In this document: one piece after another, positions 1-10,938 of the stretch
Layout of the letters: every line of letters starts with the position of its first letter
Numbering within the stretch: the first letter of the stretch is position 1
Assembly (NCBI RefSeq): GCF_014196835.1
Contig: NZ_JACIEK010000010.1
Coordinates: forward strand, 113,802 to 177,801
Direction: 5' to 3'
From: Aureimonas pseudogalii
Lineage (GTDB): Bacteria > Pseudomonadota > Alphaproteobacteria > Rhizobiales > Rhizobiaceae
Length of the DNA stretch: 64,000 nt
The notes under the pieces: model-generated
The model's input: only the letters and a program-made list of their open reading frames with translations
Database searches by the model: none
Told to the model about the DNA's origin: nothing
Translations under genes and position numbers: made by a program

Positions 1-87
1 CTGCTCGTGGTGGCCGGGCTCTACGTCCTCATCAATTTCGGGATCGACATGCTCTACATCCTCGTCGATCCCCGGGTGCGCACCTGA
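1..87 (+). CDS. Dpp/Opp-type ABC transporter permease, C-terminal fragment
   Basis: Only the last 28 codons are in the window; the reading frame enters at base 1 and ends at a TGA ending at 87. The residues form one hydrophobic segment followed by the ending LVDPRVRT, which is the usual end of DppB/OppB-type inner-membrane permeases (the 'YxxxDPRI' ending). The stop overlaps the start of the next permease (TGATG), as expected for a DppB-DppC pair. Family placement rests on this short tail plus the operon context. Confidence 0.8.
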   Translation: MLVVAGLYVLINFGIDMLYILVDPRVRT

Positions 88-956
88 TGGCCGCCGCCGC
101 GATGGCCGCGCCGGGCAGCGCCGGCGGGCAGTTCTTCGGCGCGCTGCTGCGGAGCAAGGCCGTGGTCGCCGGGCTCGTGGTGCTCGCGGCGATCCTGATC
201 CTCGCGATCTTCGCGCCGATGCTCTCGCCCTATTCGCCCTCGAAGCTCTCGCTCGCCAACCGGCTGAAGCCGCCCTCCGGGGTCAATCTTCTCGGCACCG
301 ACGATTTCGGGCGCGACGTCTTCACGCGTGCGGCGATCGCGGGGCGGCTGTCGCTCGTCGTCGGGCTGTCGGTGGTGGCGGTGTCCTGCGTTCTCGGCGT
401 CACGCTCGGGCTTCTCGCCGGCTTCTTCCGCCGGCTCGACGCGCCGCTTGCCCGGCTGATCGACGCGATGATGGCCTTTCCCGACATTCTCCTCGCCATC
501 TCGCTCGTCGCCGCGCTCGGCCCCTCGGTGGTCAACGTCGTGATCGCGCTCGGCATCGTCTACGCGCCGCGCCTCGCCCGCGTGGTGCGGGCCTCGACGC
601 TGGTGATCCGCGAGCTGCCCTATGTCGAGGCGGCGCGGGCTCTCGGCGTCTCGACCCCGCGCATCCTCGTGCGCCACGTCCTGCGCAACCTTCTCTCGCC
701 AATCCTCGTGCAGGGCACCTTCATCTTCGCCAGCGCCATGCTGGCCGAGGCCGGGCTGTCGTTCCTCGGCGTCGGCGTCTCGCCGAGCGTGCCCACCTGG
801 GGCACGATGATCGCGCAGGGGCGCCAGTATCTCGATCAGGCCCCCTGGATCCTCTTCTTCCCCGGCCTTGCCATCGTTCTCGCCGTCCTCTCGCTGCAGC
901 TCGTCGGCGACGGGCTGCGCGATCTCCTCGACCCACGCCTTGCCAAGGATATCTGA
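87..956 (+). CDS. Dpp/Opp-type ABC transporter permease (DppC-like)
   Basis: A 289-residue inner-membrane permease of the peptide/nickel/oligosaccharide class. One transmembrane helix near residues 27-45 is followed by the LGTDDFGRD motif (69-77) that marks DppC/OppC proteins, then five more hydrophobic segments. The EAA loop that contacts the ATPase is at about 180-200 ([11 protein letters not shown]). The start overlaps the stop of the preceding permease by one base, so translation is probably coupled. It works with the two ATPases at 2153-4215; the binding protein is presumably upstream of the window. The substrate cannot be read from the permease alone. Confidence 0.93.
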   Translation: MAAAAMAAPGSAGGQFFGALLRSKAVVAGLVVLAAILILAIFAPMLSPYSPSKLSLANRLKPPSGVNLLGTDDFGRDVFTRAAIAGRLSLVVGLSVVAVSCVLGVTLGLLAGFFRRLDAPLARLIDAMMAFPDILLAISLVAALGPSVVNVVIALGIVYAPRLARVVRASTLVIRELPYVEAARALGVSTPRILVRHVLRNLLSPILVQGTFIFASAMLAEAGLSFLGVGVSPSVPTWGTMIAQGRQYLDQAPWILFFPGLAIVLAVLSLQLVGDGLRDLLDPRLAKDI

Positions 957-959
957 TCC

Positions 960-2152
960 GTGGAAACCGAAGCCATCCTCATCCGCAACGTGCGCCCCGT
1001 CGGCTTCACGCCGGGCGCCGCGCCCGCAGCCGCCACCGACATCCTGGTCGGCGCCGACGGCCGCATCCGCTCCGTCGGGCCCGCGCTCCCGCCCACGCCG
1101 GGCGCGCGCATCGTCGAGGGCGGCGGCGCCTACGTCTCGCCCGGCTGGACCGACCTCCACGCCCATGTCTGGCACGGCGGCACCGACATCTCGATCCGCC
1201 CGAAGCTCGCGGGGATGCAGCGCGGCGTCACCACGATCGTCGATGCCGGCTCGGCCGGCGAAGCGACCTTCCACGGGTTTCGCGAATATATCATCGAGCC
1301 CGCCGACGAGCGCATCCTCGCCTTTCTCAACATCGGTTCGATCGGGCTCGTCGCCTGCAACCGCGTCAGCGAACTCATCGACATCCGCTCGATCGACATC
1401 GACCGCACGATCGCGGTGGTGGAGGCCAACCGCGATCTCATCGTCGGCATCAAGTGCCGGGCGAGCCACGTCATCCTCGGCTCGTGGGGCATCACACCGG
1501 TGAAGGTGGCCAAGAAGGTCGCCAAGATCCTGAAGCTGCCGATGATGATCCATGTCGGGGAGCCGCCGCCGACCTACGACGAGGTGCTGGAACTCTTGCG
1601 CCCCGGCGACATCATCACTCATTGTTTCAACGGCAAGGCCGGCGGCTCGATCGTCGAGGACGAGGATCTCTGGGACCTCGTGACGAAATGCGCCGATCAG
1701 GGCATCCGCCTCGACGTCGGCCACGGCGGGGCGTCCTTCTCGTTCAAGGTGGCGGAGATCGCCATCCAGCGCGGCCTCCTGCCGTTCTCGATCTCCACCG
1801 ACCTCCACGACCACTCGCTGAACGGCCCGGTCTGGGACATGGCCACCACCATGTCGAAGCTGCTGTCGGTCGGCATGCCCTTCGAGGCGGTGGTGACGGC
1901 CTCGACCACGGCGCCGATGTCGGCGGTGAAACTGGCGACCGACGATCTCCTCGGGATCGGGAAGGTGGCCGAGCTCACCGTCTTCGATCTCGTCGACAGC
2001 GATCTCTCGGTGCGCGACAGCCAGGGCGCCACGGCCAAGCTCCACAAGATGTTCGAGCCGCGCTGGGCGGTGCGGGGTGCCCAGCTCGTGCGCGCTTCCC
2101 GGCACATGCCCAAGGAGGGCACGGCGAGCGTCTGCACCTGCGGGGCGCACGG

Positions 2153-2156
<4 letters not shown>
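960..2156 (+). CDS. Amidohydrolase/deacetylase family metallohydrolase (COG3964-like)
   Basis: A 398-residue amidohydrolase-superfamily enzyme with a GTG start three bases after the preceding stop. The subtype-I binuclear metal site is complete: HxH at H67 and H69, a lysine suited to carboxylation at K165, H198, H221 and D281. The sequence resembles the EF_0837/AHA_3915 group often misnamed dihydroorotase. Characterised COG3964 members from Agrobacterium and Ochrobactrum remove acetyl groups from acetyl-hydroxyacids and N-acetyl-D-amino acids (established knowledge). It lies inside a peptide-importer operon and near RidA and SelA-fold genes, so a deacylase acting on an imported N-acyl amino compound is the best inference. 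The exact substrate is unknown. Confidence 0.85.
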
Positions 2157-3213
<1,057 letters not shown>

Positions 3214-3217
<4 letters not shown>

Positions 3218-4215
3218 GCGCCGCCGAGACCCTGCCGGCCGCCGCCGCCGACATCCTCCTGTCCGTCGAGAACCTCACGACGCATTTCCCCCTCGCGCAC
3301 GGCACGGTGCGCGCGGTGGACGGCGTGTCCTTCACCGTCCGGCGCGGCAGCATCGTCGGCCTCGTCGGCGAATCGGGATCGGGCAAGACCACGGTCGGCC
3401 GCTCCATCCTGCGGCTGATCGAGCCGACCGGCGGGCGCGCGATGTTCGAGGGGCGCAACCTCATGGAGCTTTCGCCCAAGGAGATGCGCGCCTATCGCCG
3501 CCGCCTGCAGATCATCTTCCAGGATCCCTATTCCTCGCTGAACCCGCGCATGCGGGTGGGCGCGATCCTCGCCGAAGCGCTGGACACGCACGGGCTCGCC
3601 CAGGGCGCGCGCCGCGCGCCGCGCATCGCCGAACTGCTGACCCGCGTCGGCCTCGCGCCCGACCATGCCAAGCGCTTTCCCCACGAGTTCTCCGGCGGCC
3701 AGCGCCAGCGCATCGGCATCGCGCGGGCGCTCGCCGTCGAGCCCGACCTCGTCGTCGCCGACGAGCCGGTCTCCGCGCTTGACGTCTCCGTGCAGGCGCA
3801 GATTCTCAACCTGATGCAGGATCTCCAGCGCGAGTTCGGCCTCACCATGCTGTTCATCGCCCACGACCTCTCGGTGGTGGAATATCTCTGCGACGAGGTG
3901 GTGGTGATGTATCTCGGCAAGGTCATGGAGCGCGGCCCGAGCCGCGCGGTCTATGCCCGGCCGCGCCATCCCTACACCAAGGCGCTCATCGCTACGGCGC
4001 CGGTGCCGGACCCGACGCTGACGCGCGAGCGCATCGTGCTCAAGGGCGACATTCCCAGCCCGATGAACCCGCCGTCCGGCTGCGTCTTCCGCACGCGCTG
4101 CCCGGAGGCGGCCGAGATCTGCGCCGCCACCGTGCCGCCGGAGGAGGCGGTCGGGCCCGGCCATTTCACCGCCTGCCTGCGCCAGGGCGAACTGACCGCC
4201 GCCGGCCGTCTCTGA
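3214..4215 (+). CDS. Dpp/Opp-type ABC transporter ATP-binding protein (DppF-like)
   Basis: A 333-residue ATPase, second of the DppD/DppF pair. Visible are Walker A GESGSGKT, the Q-loop segment [14 protein letters not shown] typical of DppF/OppF, signature SGGQRQR, Walker [13 protein letters not shown], and the C-terminal extension with the FRTRCPEA cysteine motif. The ATG overlaps the previous stop (ATGA). It energises the permeases at the left edge of the window. The operon may continue into the RidA-like gene 53 bases downstream. Confidence 0.94.
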
Positions 4216-4268
4216 GCCGCTTCGGCGCCCGCCTATTCCCGATTTCATATCTTCCGGAACTGCCGCCC

Positions 4269-4760
4269 ATGTCCACGACCCTTCCGGCCCGCGCCGGTCT
4301 CGCCGCCCCCTACGAGCGGCTCGCCGCGCTCGGCATCGTCCTGCCGCCGGCGCCGCCGCCGATCGCCAATTTCGTCACGCATGTCGTGGAGGGCCGGGTT
4401 CTCTATCTGTCGGGGCAGGGGCCGCGCGAGGCCGACGGAACCCTTCATACGGGCAAGGTCGGGTCGCAGGTCTCGGTGGCCGAGGCCTACGGCCATGCCC
4501 GCCTCACCGGGATCAACCTCCTTTCGGTGATGCAGGAGGCGCTTGGCGATCTCGGCCGCGTCCGGCGCATCGTCAAGCTCCTCGGCATGGTCAATGCCGA
4601 CGCCGATTTCGACGATCACCCCTCGATCATCAACGGCTGCTCGGACCTGATGATCGCCGTGTTCGGCGAGGCCGGTCGCCACGCCCGCTCGGCGGTCGGC
4701 TTCGGCTCGCTGCCGGGGCGCATCACCGTCGAGATCGAGGCGATCGTGGCGATCGACTGA
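4269..4760 (+). CDS. RidA/YjgF family protein (enamine/imine deaminase-like)
   Basis: A 163-residue member of the RidA superfamily (COG0251). The conserved ending around HARSAVGFGSLP keeps the arginine (R140) that matches the catalytic arginine of deaminase-type RidA, and the VEIEAI strand (E155) follows. RidA proteins hydrolyse reactive enamine/imine intermediates released by PLP enzymes (established). The gene lies on the same strand as the transporter, 53 bases after it, and close to a SelA-fold PLP enzyme at 5716-6912, so it may clear the product of that enzyme (inference). The N-terminus is about 25 residues longer than in E. coli RidA. Confidence 0.85.
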   Translation: MSTTLPARAGLAAPYERLAALGIVLPPAPPPIANFVTHVVEGRVLYLSGQGPREADGTLHTGKVGSQVSVAEAYGHARLTGINLLSVMQEALGDLGRVRRIVKLLGMVNADADFDDHPSIINGCSDLMIAVFGEAGRHARSAVGFGSLPGRITVEIEAIVAID

Positions 4761-4792
4761 GCGGCGCCGTGCGACTTTCCCCTCCGGCCCCG

Positions 4793-5647
4793 TCAGCCCT
4801 GCCCGCCCCAGCCGAGGCGCGCCTCGATGCGCCGCGCCGACAGGCGGACCGCTTCGGCGTAGCGCTCTCGCGCCTCCGCCACCTTGAAGTCGGGCAGCAC
4901 CACCGAGACGGTGGCCGCGCAGGCGCCCTTCCGGTCGAGAATGGGCGCGGCGACGCAGGCCACCGAATAGGCGGACTCGCCCGCCTGGATCGACAGCCGC
5001 TCGCTCAGCGCCTCGGCCGAACGGATCGCCAGCGTCTCGGGGTTGAGCTCGGCGCGGCCCGTGGGCGAGGCCTTGGAGCAGCGGCGGAAGATCTCGACGC
5101 GTTCGGCCTGCGGCAGGTGGCCGACGAGCAGCCGCCCCGAGGCCACCCAGTTGAGCGGCACGCGCGAGCCGACGCGCGAGGTGACCTGAAAATGGTCGCG
5201 CCCCTCCGCCATCGCGAGCACCACCATCATGTCCTCGTCGCGCCCGCAGATCTGGATGGTCTCGCCGAGCTCGCGGTTGAGATCGAGCATCTCCTCCTTG
5301 GCGATCGCCATCAGGTCGATGGAGCGCTCGTAGGCCAGCCCGTAATGGTAGAGCCGGGGGCCCAGCCACACCGTGCCGTCCTCGCCGCGCTGCAGCAGGC
5401 CCTTGTCCACGAGATCGTCGACGATCGTGTAGACGGTGGAGAGCGGCGCCTTCACCGAATGGGCGAGGTCGTAGGCCGTCGCCGGGCGACCGGTGTCGCG
5501 CAACTGGTCGAAGATCTGCAAAGCCCGGTCGATGCCGCTGACGCGCGAACGCCGTGCCACCTCCGGCGCGCCCCCCGCCTCGTCCTCCCGCACCGGGGCG
5601 ATCGCCGCTCCTGCCATGGTCATTCCATCCGATCGAAGCCCGCTCAT
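4793..5647 (-). CDS. IclR-family transcriptional regulator
   Basis: A 284-residue regulator with an N-terminal winged helix-turn-helix (about 36-95, including [10 protein letters not shown] and [14 protein letters not shown]) and a C-terminal IclR effector-binding domain (about 110-275, including [20 protein letters not shown]). It is divergent from the SelA-fold gene with only 68 bases between the two starts, and convergent with the RidA-like gene. It most likely controls the SelA-fold gene and perhaps the importer/amidohydrolase operon in response to the imported substrate or its breakdown product. No operator could be identified with confidence in the 68-base gap. Confidence 0.93.
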   Translation of the reverse strand: MSGLRSDGMTMAGAAIAPVREDEAGGAPEVARRSRVSGIDRALQIFDQLRDTGRPATAYDLAHSVKAPLSTVYTIVDDLVDKGLLQRGEDGTVWLGPRLYHYGLAYERSIDLMAIAKEEMLDLNRELGETIQICGRDEDMMVVLAMAEGRDHFQVTSRVGSRVPLNWVASGRLLVGHLPQAERVEIFRRCSKASPTGRAELNPETLAIRSAEALSERLSIQAGESAYSVACVAAPILDRKGACAATVSVVLPDFKVAEARERYAEAVRLSARRIEARLGWGGQG

Positions 5648-5715
5648 CCGGCCCGATCATACCGTTCCGACGCCGCGGGCGAAACCGTCCGGGCCTCACG
5701 CAAGGATCTTGCCCC

Positions 5716-6912
5716 ATGAGCGACGACATCCGCCTCCAGATGGGCCTTCGCCCGATCATCAACGTGTCCGGCACGATGACCTCGCTCGGCGCCTCCATCG
5801 TGGTGCCGCAGGCCGTGGAGGCCATCGCCGCGGCGCTGCCGCAGTTCATCGAGATCGGCGACCTGCAGCGGCTCGCGAGCCGCACGATCGCCCGGTTGAC
5901 CGGGGGGGAAGCCGGCTTCGTCACGGCCTCCTGCGCCGGCGCCATCACGCTGGCGGTGGCCGGCACGATGACGGGCGACGACCTCGCCGCGATCGAGCGC
6001 CTGCCGGAGACGGGGCGCCTCGCGCGCGACGAGGTGCTGATCCAGGCCGGACACATGGTCGGCTATGGCGCGCCGGTGGAGCAGGGCATCCGCCTCTGCG
6101 GCGCCAAGGCGGTGCGCGTCGGCCAGGCGACGAGCGCGGAAGCCTACCAGATGGCCGGCGCCATCACCGCGCGCACCGCCGCGGCGATGTTCGTCGTCTC
6201 GCACCACACCGTGCAGTACGGGCAGATGGGCCTCGCCGAATTCATAGAGGTCGCCCATGCCCACGGCGTGCCGGTAATTGTCGACGCGGCGTCGGAATAC
6301 GACCTGCGCGGCTTCCTCGCCGCCGGCGCCGACCTCGCGCTCTACTCCTCGCACAAGTTCCTGGGCGGCCCGACCGGGGGCATCGTCGCCGGACGGCGCG
6401 ATCTCGTGCGCGCCGCCTATCTCCAGAACGGCGGCGTCGGCCGCGGCATGAAGGTCGGCAAGGAGGGGATCGTCGGCACGATCGCGGCGCTCGAAGCCTG
6501 GGAGACGCGCGATCACGCCGGCATTCGCGCCCGCGAGAGCGCGGCGCTCGATCTCTGGCAGACGACGCTCACCGGCTTTGCCGGCGTCGACCCGGTGATC
6601 GACCCCGACCCGACGCACAATCCGCTCGACCGCCTCAAGGTCCACGTCAAGCCGGCGGAGGCCCACATCACCGCCTGGGATCTCGCCGACGCGCTGGCGC
6701 GCCACGAGCGTCAGCCGATCATCGTGCGGGATCACGAGGTCGAGCACGGCTACTTCTATCTCGACCCCTGCAACCTCCATCCGGGCCAGGCCGAGATCGT
6801 GGCGGAGCGCCTGCGCGAGGAGCTCGAGACCGCCCGGCGCTCCAACGACGTGATCGCCAGCGACTTCGCGGAGCGCCGCAAGCGCCGCGCCGTCAACCGC
6901 TGGCCCGACTGA
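5716..6912 (+). CDS. SelA-fold PLP-dependent enzyme (DgaE-like ammonia-lyase family)
   Basis: A 398-residue fold-type-I PLP enzyme of the COG1921 group, which includes selenocysteine synthase and D-glucosaminate-6-phosphate ammonia-lyase DgaE. The N-terminal [14 protein letters not shown] motif, the cofactor aspartate D190 (VIVDAAS) and the Schiff-base lysine K214 ([12 protein letters not shown]) are all present. No tRNA-binding N-terminal domain is visible and there is no selB or tRNA-Sec nearby, so a role in selenocysteine synthesis is unlikely. Homologues often sit beside COG3964-type amidohydrolases, as here. A beta-elimination/deamination of a hydroxy-amino acid or aminosugar acid is inferred; substrate unknown. 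Its 3' end overlaps the convergent MocR gene by 20 bases. Confidence 0.82.
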   Translation: MSDDIRLQMGLRPIINVSGTMTSLGASIVVPQAVEAIAAALPQFIEIGDLQRLASRTIARLTGGEAGFVTASCAGAITLAVAGTMTGDDLAAIERLPETGRLARDEVLIQAGHMVGYGAPVEQGIRLCGAKAVRVGQATSAEAYQMAGAITARTAAAMFVVSHHTVQYGQMGLAEFIEVAHAHGVPVIVDAASEYDLRGFLAAGADLALYSSHKFLGGPTGGIVAGRRDLVRAAYLQNGGVGRGMKVGKEGIVGTIAALEAWETRDHAGIRARESAALDLWQTTLTGFAGVDPVIDPDPTHNPLDRLKVHVKPAEAHITAWDLADALARHERQPIIVRDHEVEHGYFYLDPCNLHPGQAEIVAERLREELETARRSNDVIASDFAERRKRRAVNRWPD

Positions 6913-8317
6913 GCCTCGCCGGCCCGAGGAGCGCACCGAGGGCCTCGATCACGCCGTCGCCCATCTGCGCCACGTTGAAGCGCATCATGGCGTCGGCGCT
7001 CTCGCTCGCGCTGAAGACGTTGCCGGGGGCGAGCACGATGCCGCGCTCCAGTGCCGCGCGGGCAAGCTCGACGGAACTGCACCCCTCCGGCAGGTGGCAC
7101 CAGAGCGAGAAGCCGCCGCGCGGGATCGTCCAGGGCTCGATGCCGAGGGGCGCGAGCGCGGCGATGGCCGCCTTGCGTTGCCGGGCAAGCCGCTGGCGGA
7201 GCTGCGCCATGTGCCGGCGGTACCCGCCTTCGCCGAGCACGGTCTCGACGACCCCCGCCGCGAGCGGACCGACGCTGCCGAAGCTCGTGGCGACCTGCAG
7301 ATCGACCAGCCCCTCGATCCAGTCGCGGCGCCCCGCGACGTAGCCGCAGCGCACGGAGGCCGAGAGCGTCTTCGAGAAGCTGCCGATCCGCACGACGCGG
7401 TCCAGCCCGTCGAGGACCGCGAGCCGGGGCGAGGGCTCGGGCTCGAAATCGGCAAGAATGTCGTCCTCGACGACGATCATCTCGCCGGCGCCTGCGATCG
7501 TCAGCACGCGGTGCGCGGCCTGCGCCGAGAGCGTGCCGCCGGTCGGATTGTGGATCGCCGAGTTCGTGACGTAGAGACGGGGGCGATGGGCCGCGACCGC
7601 CTCTGCGAAGGCCGCGAGGTCCGGCCCCTGCGGCGTCCGGGGCACGCCGACGACGAGCACGCGGTGCGCGCGCAGCAGCGCCTGGAAGTTGAAGTAGCAG
7701 GGATCGTCCACGAGCACGGTGTCGCCGGCGCGCAGGAAGAGGCGGCAGAGGAGGTCGAGGGCCTGCGTGCCCGACGAGGTGAGAAGGATCTGGCCGGCCG
7801 CCACATCCATCCCCTCGGCCGCGAACTGGCGCGCCAGGAGCCGCCGCAGCGCCGGCGAGCCCTGGGTCGATCCGTAGTCCGCCAGCAGGCCGTCGTCGGC
7901 CCGCGCCATGGTGCGAAGGGCACGCCGAACGGCCTCGTGCGGCATCCAGTCGGCCGGCAGCCAGCCGCAGCCGGGGCGCTGGACGCCGGCCTCCGCATCC
8001 AGCGACTGCCGGGACACCCAGAGCGGATCGATCGCCCGTTCGCGCCGCGGCTCGATCTCGGCGAGCGTCAGCGGCGGCAACGGGCCCGCGACGGTGAAGC
8101 CCGAGCCGGGGCGTGAGCGGATCAGCCCCTCGGCCACGAGCCGCGCATAGGCCTCCACCACCGTCGAGGGCGAGACGACCATCTCGCGGGCGAAGGCGCG
8201 AACGGAGGGCAGCCTGTCGCCGACGCCGAGCGCGCGCCGGGCCATGCGCCGTCGGATCTCCTCCATCAACGCCTCGGTGCGCGTCGCCGGCGGGTTCGCC
8301 TTGTCCGAAGATGCCAT
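6893..8317 (-). CDS. MocR-type (GntR-HTH/aminotransferase) transcriptional regulator
   Basis: A 474-residue fusion of a GntR-type winged helix (about 11-78; [22 protein letters not shown]) to a class-I aminotransferase-like domain (about 105-465). The PLP-site residues N257 (HNPTG), D285 (VVEDDIL) and K316 ([10 protein letters not shown]) are kept, so PLP or a PLP adduct probably acts as effector. A start 13 codons upstream (8356) is possible, but the start used here leaves three AACCGT repeats in front of the gene. It is divergent from a DMT exporter at 8432-9301, its likely target. Confidence 0.92.
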   Translation of the reverse strand: MASSDKANPPATRTEALMEEIRRRMARRALGVGDRLPSVRAFAREMVVSPSTVVEAYARLVAEGLIRSRPGSGFTVAGPLPPLTLAEIEPRRERAIDPLWVSRQSLDAEAGVQRPGCGWLPADWMPHEAVRRALRTMARADDGLLADYGSTQGSPALRRLLARQFAAEGMDVAAGQILLTSSGTQALDLLCRLFLRAGDTVLVDDPCYFNFQALLRAHRVLVVGVPRTPQGPDLAAFAEAVAAHRPRLYVTNSAIHNPTGGTLSAQAAHRVLTIAGAGEMIVVEDDILADFEPEPSPRLAVLDGLDRVVRIGSFSKTLSASVRCGYVAGRRDWIEGLVDLQVATSFGSVGPLAAGVVETVLGEGGYRRHMAQLRQRLARQRKAAIAALAPLGIEPWTIPRGGFSLWCHLPEGCSSVELARAALERGIVLAPGNVFSASESADAMMRFNVAQMGDGVIEALGALLGPARLSRASG

Positions 8318-8318
8318 C

Positions 8319-8371
8319 AACCGTTCGGATCCTCCGGCCCATACAGATCGGCGCAACCGTAACGAACCGTG
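8319..8371. promoter_or_regulatory. AACCGT repeats in the MocR/exporter divergent promoter
   Basis: The hexamer AACCGT occurs at 8319-8324, 8356-8361 and 8366-8371, all on the same strand and all between the two divergent start codons. MocR-type regulators such as GabR and PdxR bind direct repeats in this kind of position (established), so these are candidate binding sites. The assignment is inference from position and repetition. Confidence 0.4.
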
Positions 8372-8431
8372 CCTGTCCTCGCCAGCCGCCGGCCGCTACG
8401 AAGCCGGGCAGAAACCGGAAAGGCTCGGGAT

Positions 8432-9301
8432 ATGGATCGAACCCGCGCGGGATGGGGCAGCGGCCTCCTCGGCGTCGTCATCTTCAGCGGCTCGCTGCCG
8501 GCCACCCGCGTCGCCGTGGGCGGCTTCACGCCGCTCTTCCTCACCTCGGCGCGCGCGGTGATCGCGGCGCTTCTCGGCGCGGCGCTGCTGGCCGTGCTGC
8601 GACAGGCGCGGCCCGCGCGCGCCGATCTCCTGCCGCTCGCGGTGGTGGCGCTCGGCGTGGTGGTCGGCTTTCCGCTGCTCACCGCGCTCGCGCTGCGCCA
8701 CGTCACCTCGGCCCATTCGATCGTCTTCATCGGCCTGCTGCCGCTGGCGACCGCGCTGTTCGGGGTTCTGCGCGGCGGCGAGCGCCCAAAACCCGCCTTC
8801 TGGCTGTTCTCGATCCTCGGCGCCGGGGCGGTCGCCGGCTTCGCCCTCGGCCAAGGCGGCGGCTCTTCGCGGACGGGCGACGCCCTGATGGTGGCCGCGA
8901 TTCTCCTCTGCGGCCTCGGCTACGCGGAAGGCGGCACGCTCGCCCGGCGTCTCGGCGGCTGGCAGGTGATCTCCTGGGCGCTGCTCCTGGCGCTCCCCGC
9001 GATGGCGGCGGTCGCGCTCGCGACGCTGCCCGCCACGTGGAGCGCCGTCACCGCCTCGCAATGGCTGGGGCTCGCCTACGTCTCGGTCTTCTCGATGCTC
9101 GTCGGCTTCGTGTTCTGGTATCGCGGGCTCGCGCTCGGCGGCATCGCGGGCGTCGGCCAGTTGCAACTGCTCCAGCCCTTCTTCGGGCTTGCCCTCGCGG
9201 CCCTCCTCTTGGGCGAGCCGGTGGCGGGATCGATGCTCGGCGTCACCGCGCTCGTGGTGCTCTGCGTCTTCGGCGCCAGGCGCTTCGCTGGACGGCCTTG
9301 A
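8432..9301 (+). CDS. EamA/DMT-superfamily transporter
   Basis: A 289-residue inner-membrane protein with about ten hydrophobic segments arranged as two EamA repeats (about 5-135 and 148-285). The ATG at 8432 is preceded by GGAAAGG, a good ribosome-binding site; a longer start at 8369 would add a charged, non-membrane leader and is less likely. DMT proteins usually export amino acids, purines or other metabolites (established). Its divergent position to a MocR regulator suggests export of an amino acid or amine sensed through PLP chemistry (inference). Confidence 0.88.
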   Translation: MDRTRAGWGSGLLGVVIFSGSLPATRVAVGGFTPLFLTSARAVIAALLGAALLAVLRQARPARADLLPLAVVALGVVVGFPLLTALALRHVTSAHSIVFIGLLPLATALFGVLRGGERPKPAFWLFSILGAGAVAGFALGQGGGSSRTGDALMVAAILLCGLGYAEGGTLARRLGGWQVISWALLLALPAMAAVALATLPATWSAVTASQWLGLAYVSVFSMLVGFVFWYRGLALGGIAGVGQLQLLQPFFGLALAALLLGEPVAGSMLGVTALVVLCVFGARRFAGRP

Positions 9302-9374
9302 GCCCGTCCGGCGAAGCGGGGGGAGCGCCTCCGGCCCTGCGCTGCCGCGGGCCGAAGGCAGGTGTTCGGCGGCT

Positions 9375-10466
9375 TCAGGCCGCGCGATAGCGCTCCAGCC
9401 AGTGCGCGTAGGGCGCGGGCAGCGTCCAGGCGGCCTTGTCGAGCCCAAGTTCGGTCGCCGCGCGGTAGGGCCAGTGCGGGTCGGCGAGGAGCGGGCGGCC
9501 GAGCGACACGAGATCGACCTTGTCCTCGGCGATCAGCGCCTCGGCCTGCTTGGGCTGGCTGACGAACCAGCTCGTGGTGGCCGGCAGGCCGGTCTCGCGG
9601 CGCACGCGCTCAGTGGTCTCTGCCATGAAAGCCGGGCCCCACGGGATCTCCGCGGTCGGCGTGGAGAAGCCGATGCTCACGTCGATGAGGTCGAGCCCGC
9701 CCTGCTGGAAGCGGCGGACCATCTCGATGCCCTCGTCCAGATCGTTCGACCCGTCGAACTCGGTCACGCCGAAGCGCGCGGTTAGCGGCAGGTTCTCCGG
9801 CCAGACCTCGCGCACGGCGGCCAGCGTCTCGAGAAGGAAACGACCGCGCCCGTCGAGATCGCCGCCATAGGCGTCTTCACGCTTGTTGGACCAGGTCGAG
9901 AAGAAGCTCTGCGCGAGATAGCCGTGGGCGAAGTGCAGCTCCAGCCATTCGAAGCCGGCCGCGCGGGCGCGGCGGGCGGCCGCCACGAAGTCGGCCTTCA
10001 CGCGATCGATGTCGGCGAGCTCCATGGCGCGCGGAACCTTCGGCAGGTTGGCGCCGAAGGCGACGGCCGAGGGAGCGATCGTGTCCCAGCCGCGCGGGTC
10101 GCCCGCGGCGATGTGGTCGTCGCCCTCCCAGGGGCGGTTGGCGCTTGCCTTGCGGCCGGCATGGCCGATCTGGATGCCCGGCACGGCGCCCGCCGCCTTG
10201 ATCGCCGCGACGGCCCTCTTCCAGGCCTCGGCCTGCGCATCGTTCCAGAGGCCGGCGCAGCCCGGCGTGATGCGGCCCTCCGGCGACACGGCGGTCGCCT
10301 CGGCGATCACGAGGCTCGCGCCGCCGCGCGCCAGACCGGCGAGATGGACGAGGTGCCAGTCGTTGATCACCCCGTCCTCGGCCGAATACTGGCACATGGG
10401 CGAGACGACGATGCGGTTTCGCAACTCCGCATCCTTCAACCGGAAGGGCGTGAACAGGGATGACAT
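9375..10466 (-). CDS. Old yellow enzyme family NADH:flavin oxidoreductase (YqjM-like)
   Basis: A 363-residue FMN-binding TIM-barrel ene-reductase. Features of the thermophilic-like/YqjM class are visible: SPMCQYSA with C25 and Y27, the substrate-anion-binding pair H178/H181 in LHFAHGYL, and a YGGDLDGRGRF segment. The ATG is preceded by AGGAG; a start 23 codons upstream would read through the probable operator. YqjM-class enzymes reduce alpha,beta-unsaturated carbonyls and help in oxidative or electrophile stress (established). The gene is divergent from the ArsR-type regulator at 10570. Confidence 0.94.
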   Translation of the reverse strand: MSSLFTPFRLKDAELRNRIVVSPMCQYSAEDGVINDWHLVHLAGLARGGASLVIAEATAVSPEGRITPGCAGLWNDAQAEAWKRAVAAIKAAGAVPGIQIGHAGRKASANRPWEGDDHIAAGDPRGWDTIAPSAVAFGANLPKVPRAMELADIDRVKADFVAAARRARAAGFEWLELHFAHGYLAQSFFSTWSNKREDAYGGDLDGRGRFLLETLAAVREVWPENLPLTARFGVTEFDGSNDLDEGIEMVRRFQQGGLDLIDVSIGFSTPTAEIPWGPAFMAETTERVRRETGLPATTSWFVSQPKQAEALIAEDKVDLVSLGRPLLADPHWPYRAATELGLDKAAWTLPAPYAHWLERYRAA

Positions 10467-10515
10467 GTCAGACTCCTGACGAGAAGCGGCCCGAGCGGCT
10501 GCCTCGTATTCGATC

Positions 10516-10533
10516 GTTCGAAAATAGTCGAAC
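10516..10533. promoter_or_regulatory. Inverted repeat between ene-reductase and ArsR-type gene
   Basis: GTTCGA (10516-10521) and TCGAAC (10528-10533) form a perfect 6-base inverted repeat with a 6-base spacer, in an AT-richer patch between the divergent starts. A further TTCGA lies just to the left (10509-10513). This is a plausible operator for the adjacent ArsR-type repressor and probably overlaps the promoters of both genes (inference). Confidence 0.45.
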
Positions 10534-10569
10534 ATTGAGCCTCCGGCAAGGGCATGCTAGTTGTGGCGC

Positions 10570-10938
10570 ATGCGGGCCATTCGACACCCCCCGATCGACG
10601 AGATCGCGCTGACGCAGGTGCTCTACGCACTGAGCGATCCCGTGCGCCTCGGCGTCGTGCGCCAGCTGGCGCGCGAGGGTGAGGCGACGTGCGGGGCGCT
10701 CGACCATGGCCGTCCGAAATCGAGCATGTCGCACCATTTCCGGGTGTTGCGCGAGGCCGGCCTCGTGCGCACGCGCACCGACGGCGCCGCCCACATGAAC
10801 GAGCTGCGGCGCGGCGAGATCGACGCGCGGTTTCCCGGCCTGCTGCAGGCGGTGCTCGCCGCCGGCGCCATCACCGACGATGCGGCGCGCGACGACCCGG
10901 CGCCTCAGCGCCCGGTCCAGAGCTCCAGCGCGCGATAG
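10570..10938 (+). CDS. ArsR-family transcriptional regulator
   Basis: A 122-residue winged-helix protein with the ArsR layout: ALSDPVRLGVVRQL, recognition helix SSMSHHFRVLREAGLV and a beta wing. A TTG at 10561 is an alternative start. The typical metal-binding CxC motif is absent; there is a single cysteine, C41, just before the recognition helix, which could act as a thiol sensor (inference). It is divergent from the ene-reductase and probably represses it until an electrophile or oxidant is present. The 3' end overlaps the convergent ROK kinase gene by 34 bases. Confidence 0.88.
   Translation: MRAIRHPPIDEIALTQVLYALSDPVRLGVVRQLAREGEATCGALDHGRPKSSMSHHFRVLREAGLVRTRTDGAAHMNELRRGEIDARFPGLLQAVLAAGAITDDAARDDPAPQRPVQSSSAR

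Noticed and set aside
54..2150. Very long open frame on the minus strand opposite the permease and amidohydrolase genes
   Set aside because: It is arginine-, aspartate- and histidine-rich low-complexity sequence typical of antisense frames in GC-rich DNA; the plus-strand genes have complete motifs.
5716..6912. Selenocysteine synthase (SelA) proper
   Set aside because: It lacks the tRNA-binding N-terminal domain, and no selB, selD or tRNA-Sec is near; its neighbours point to catabolism.
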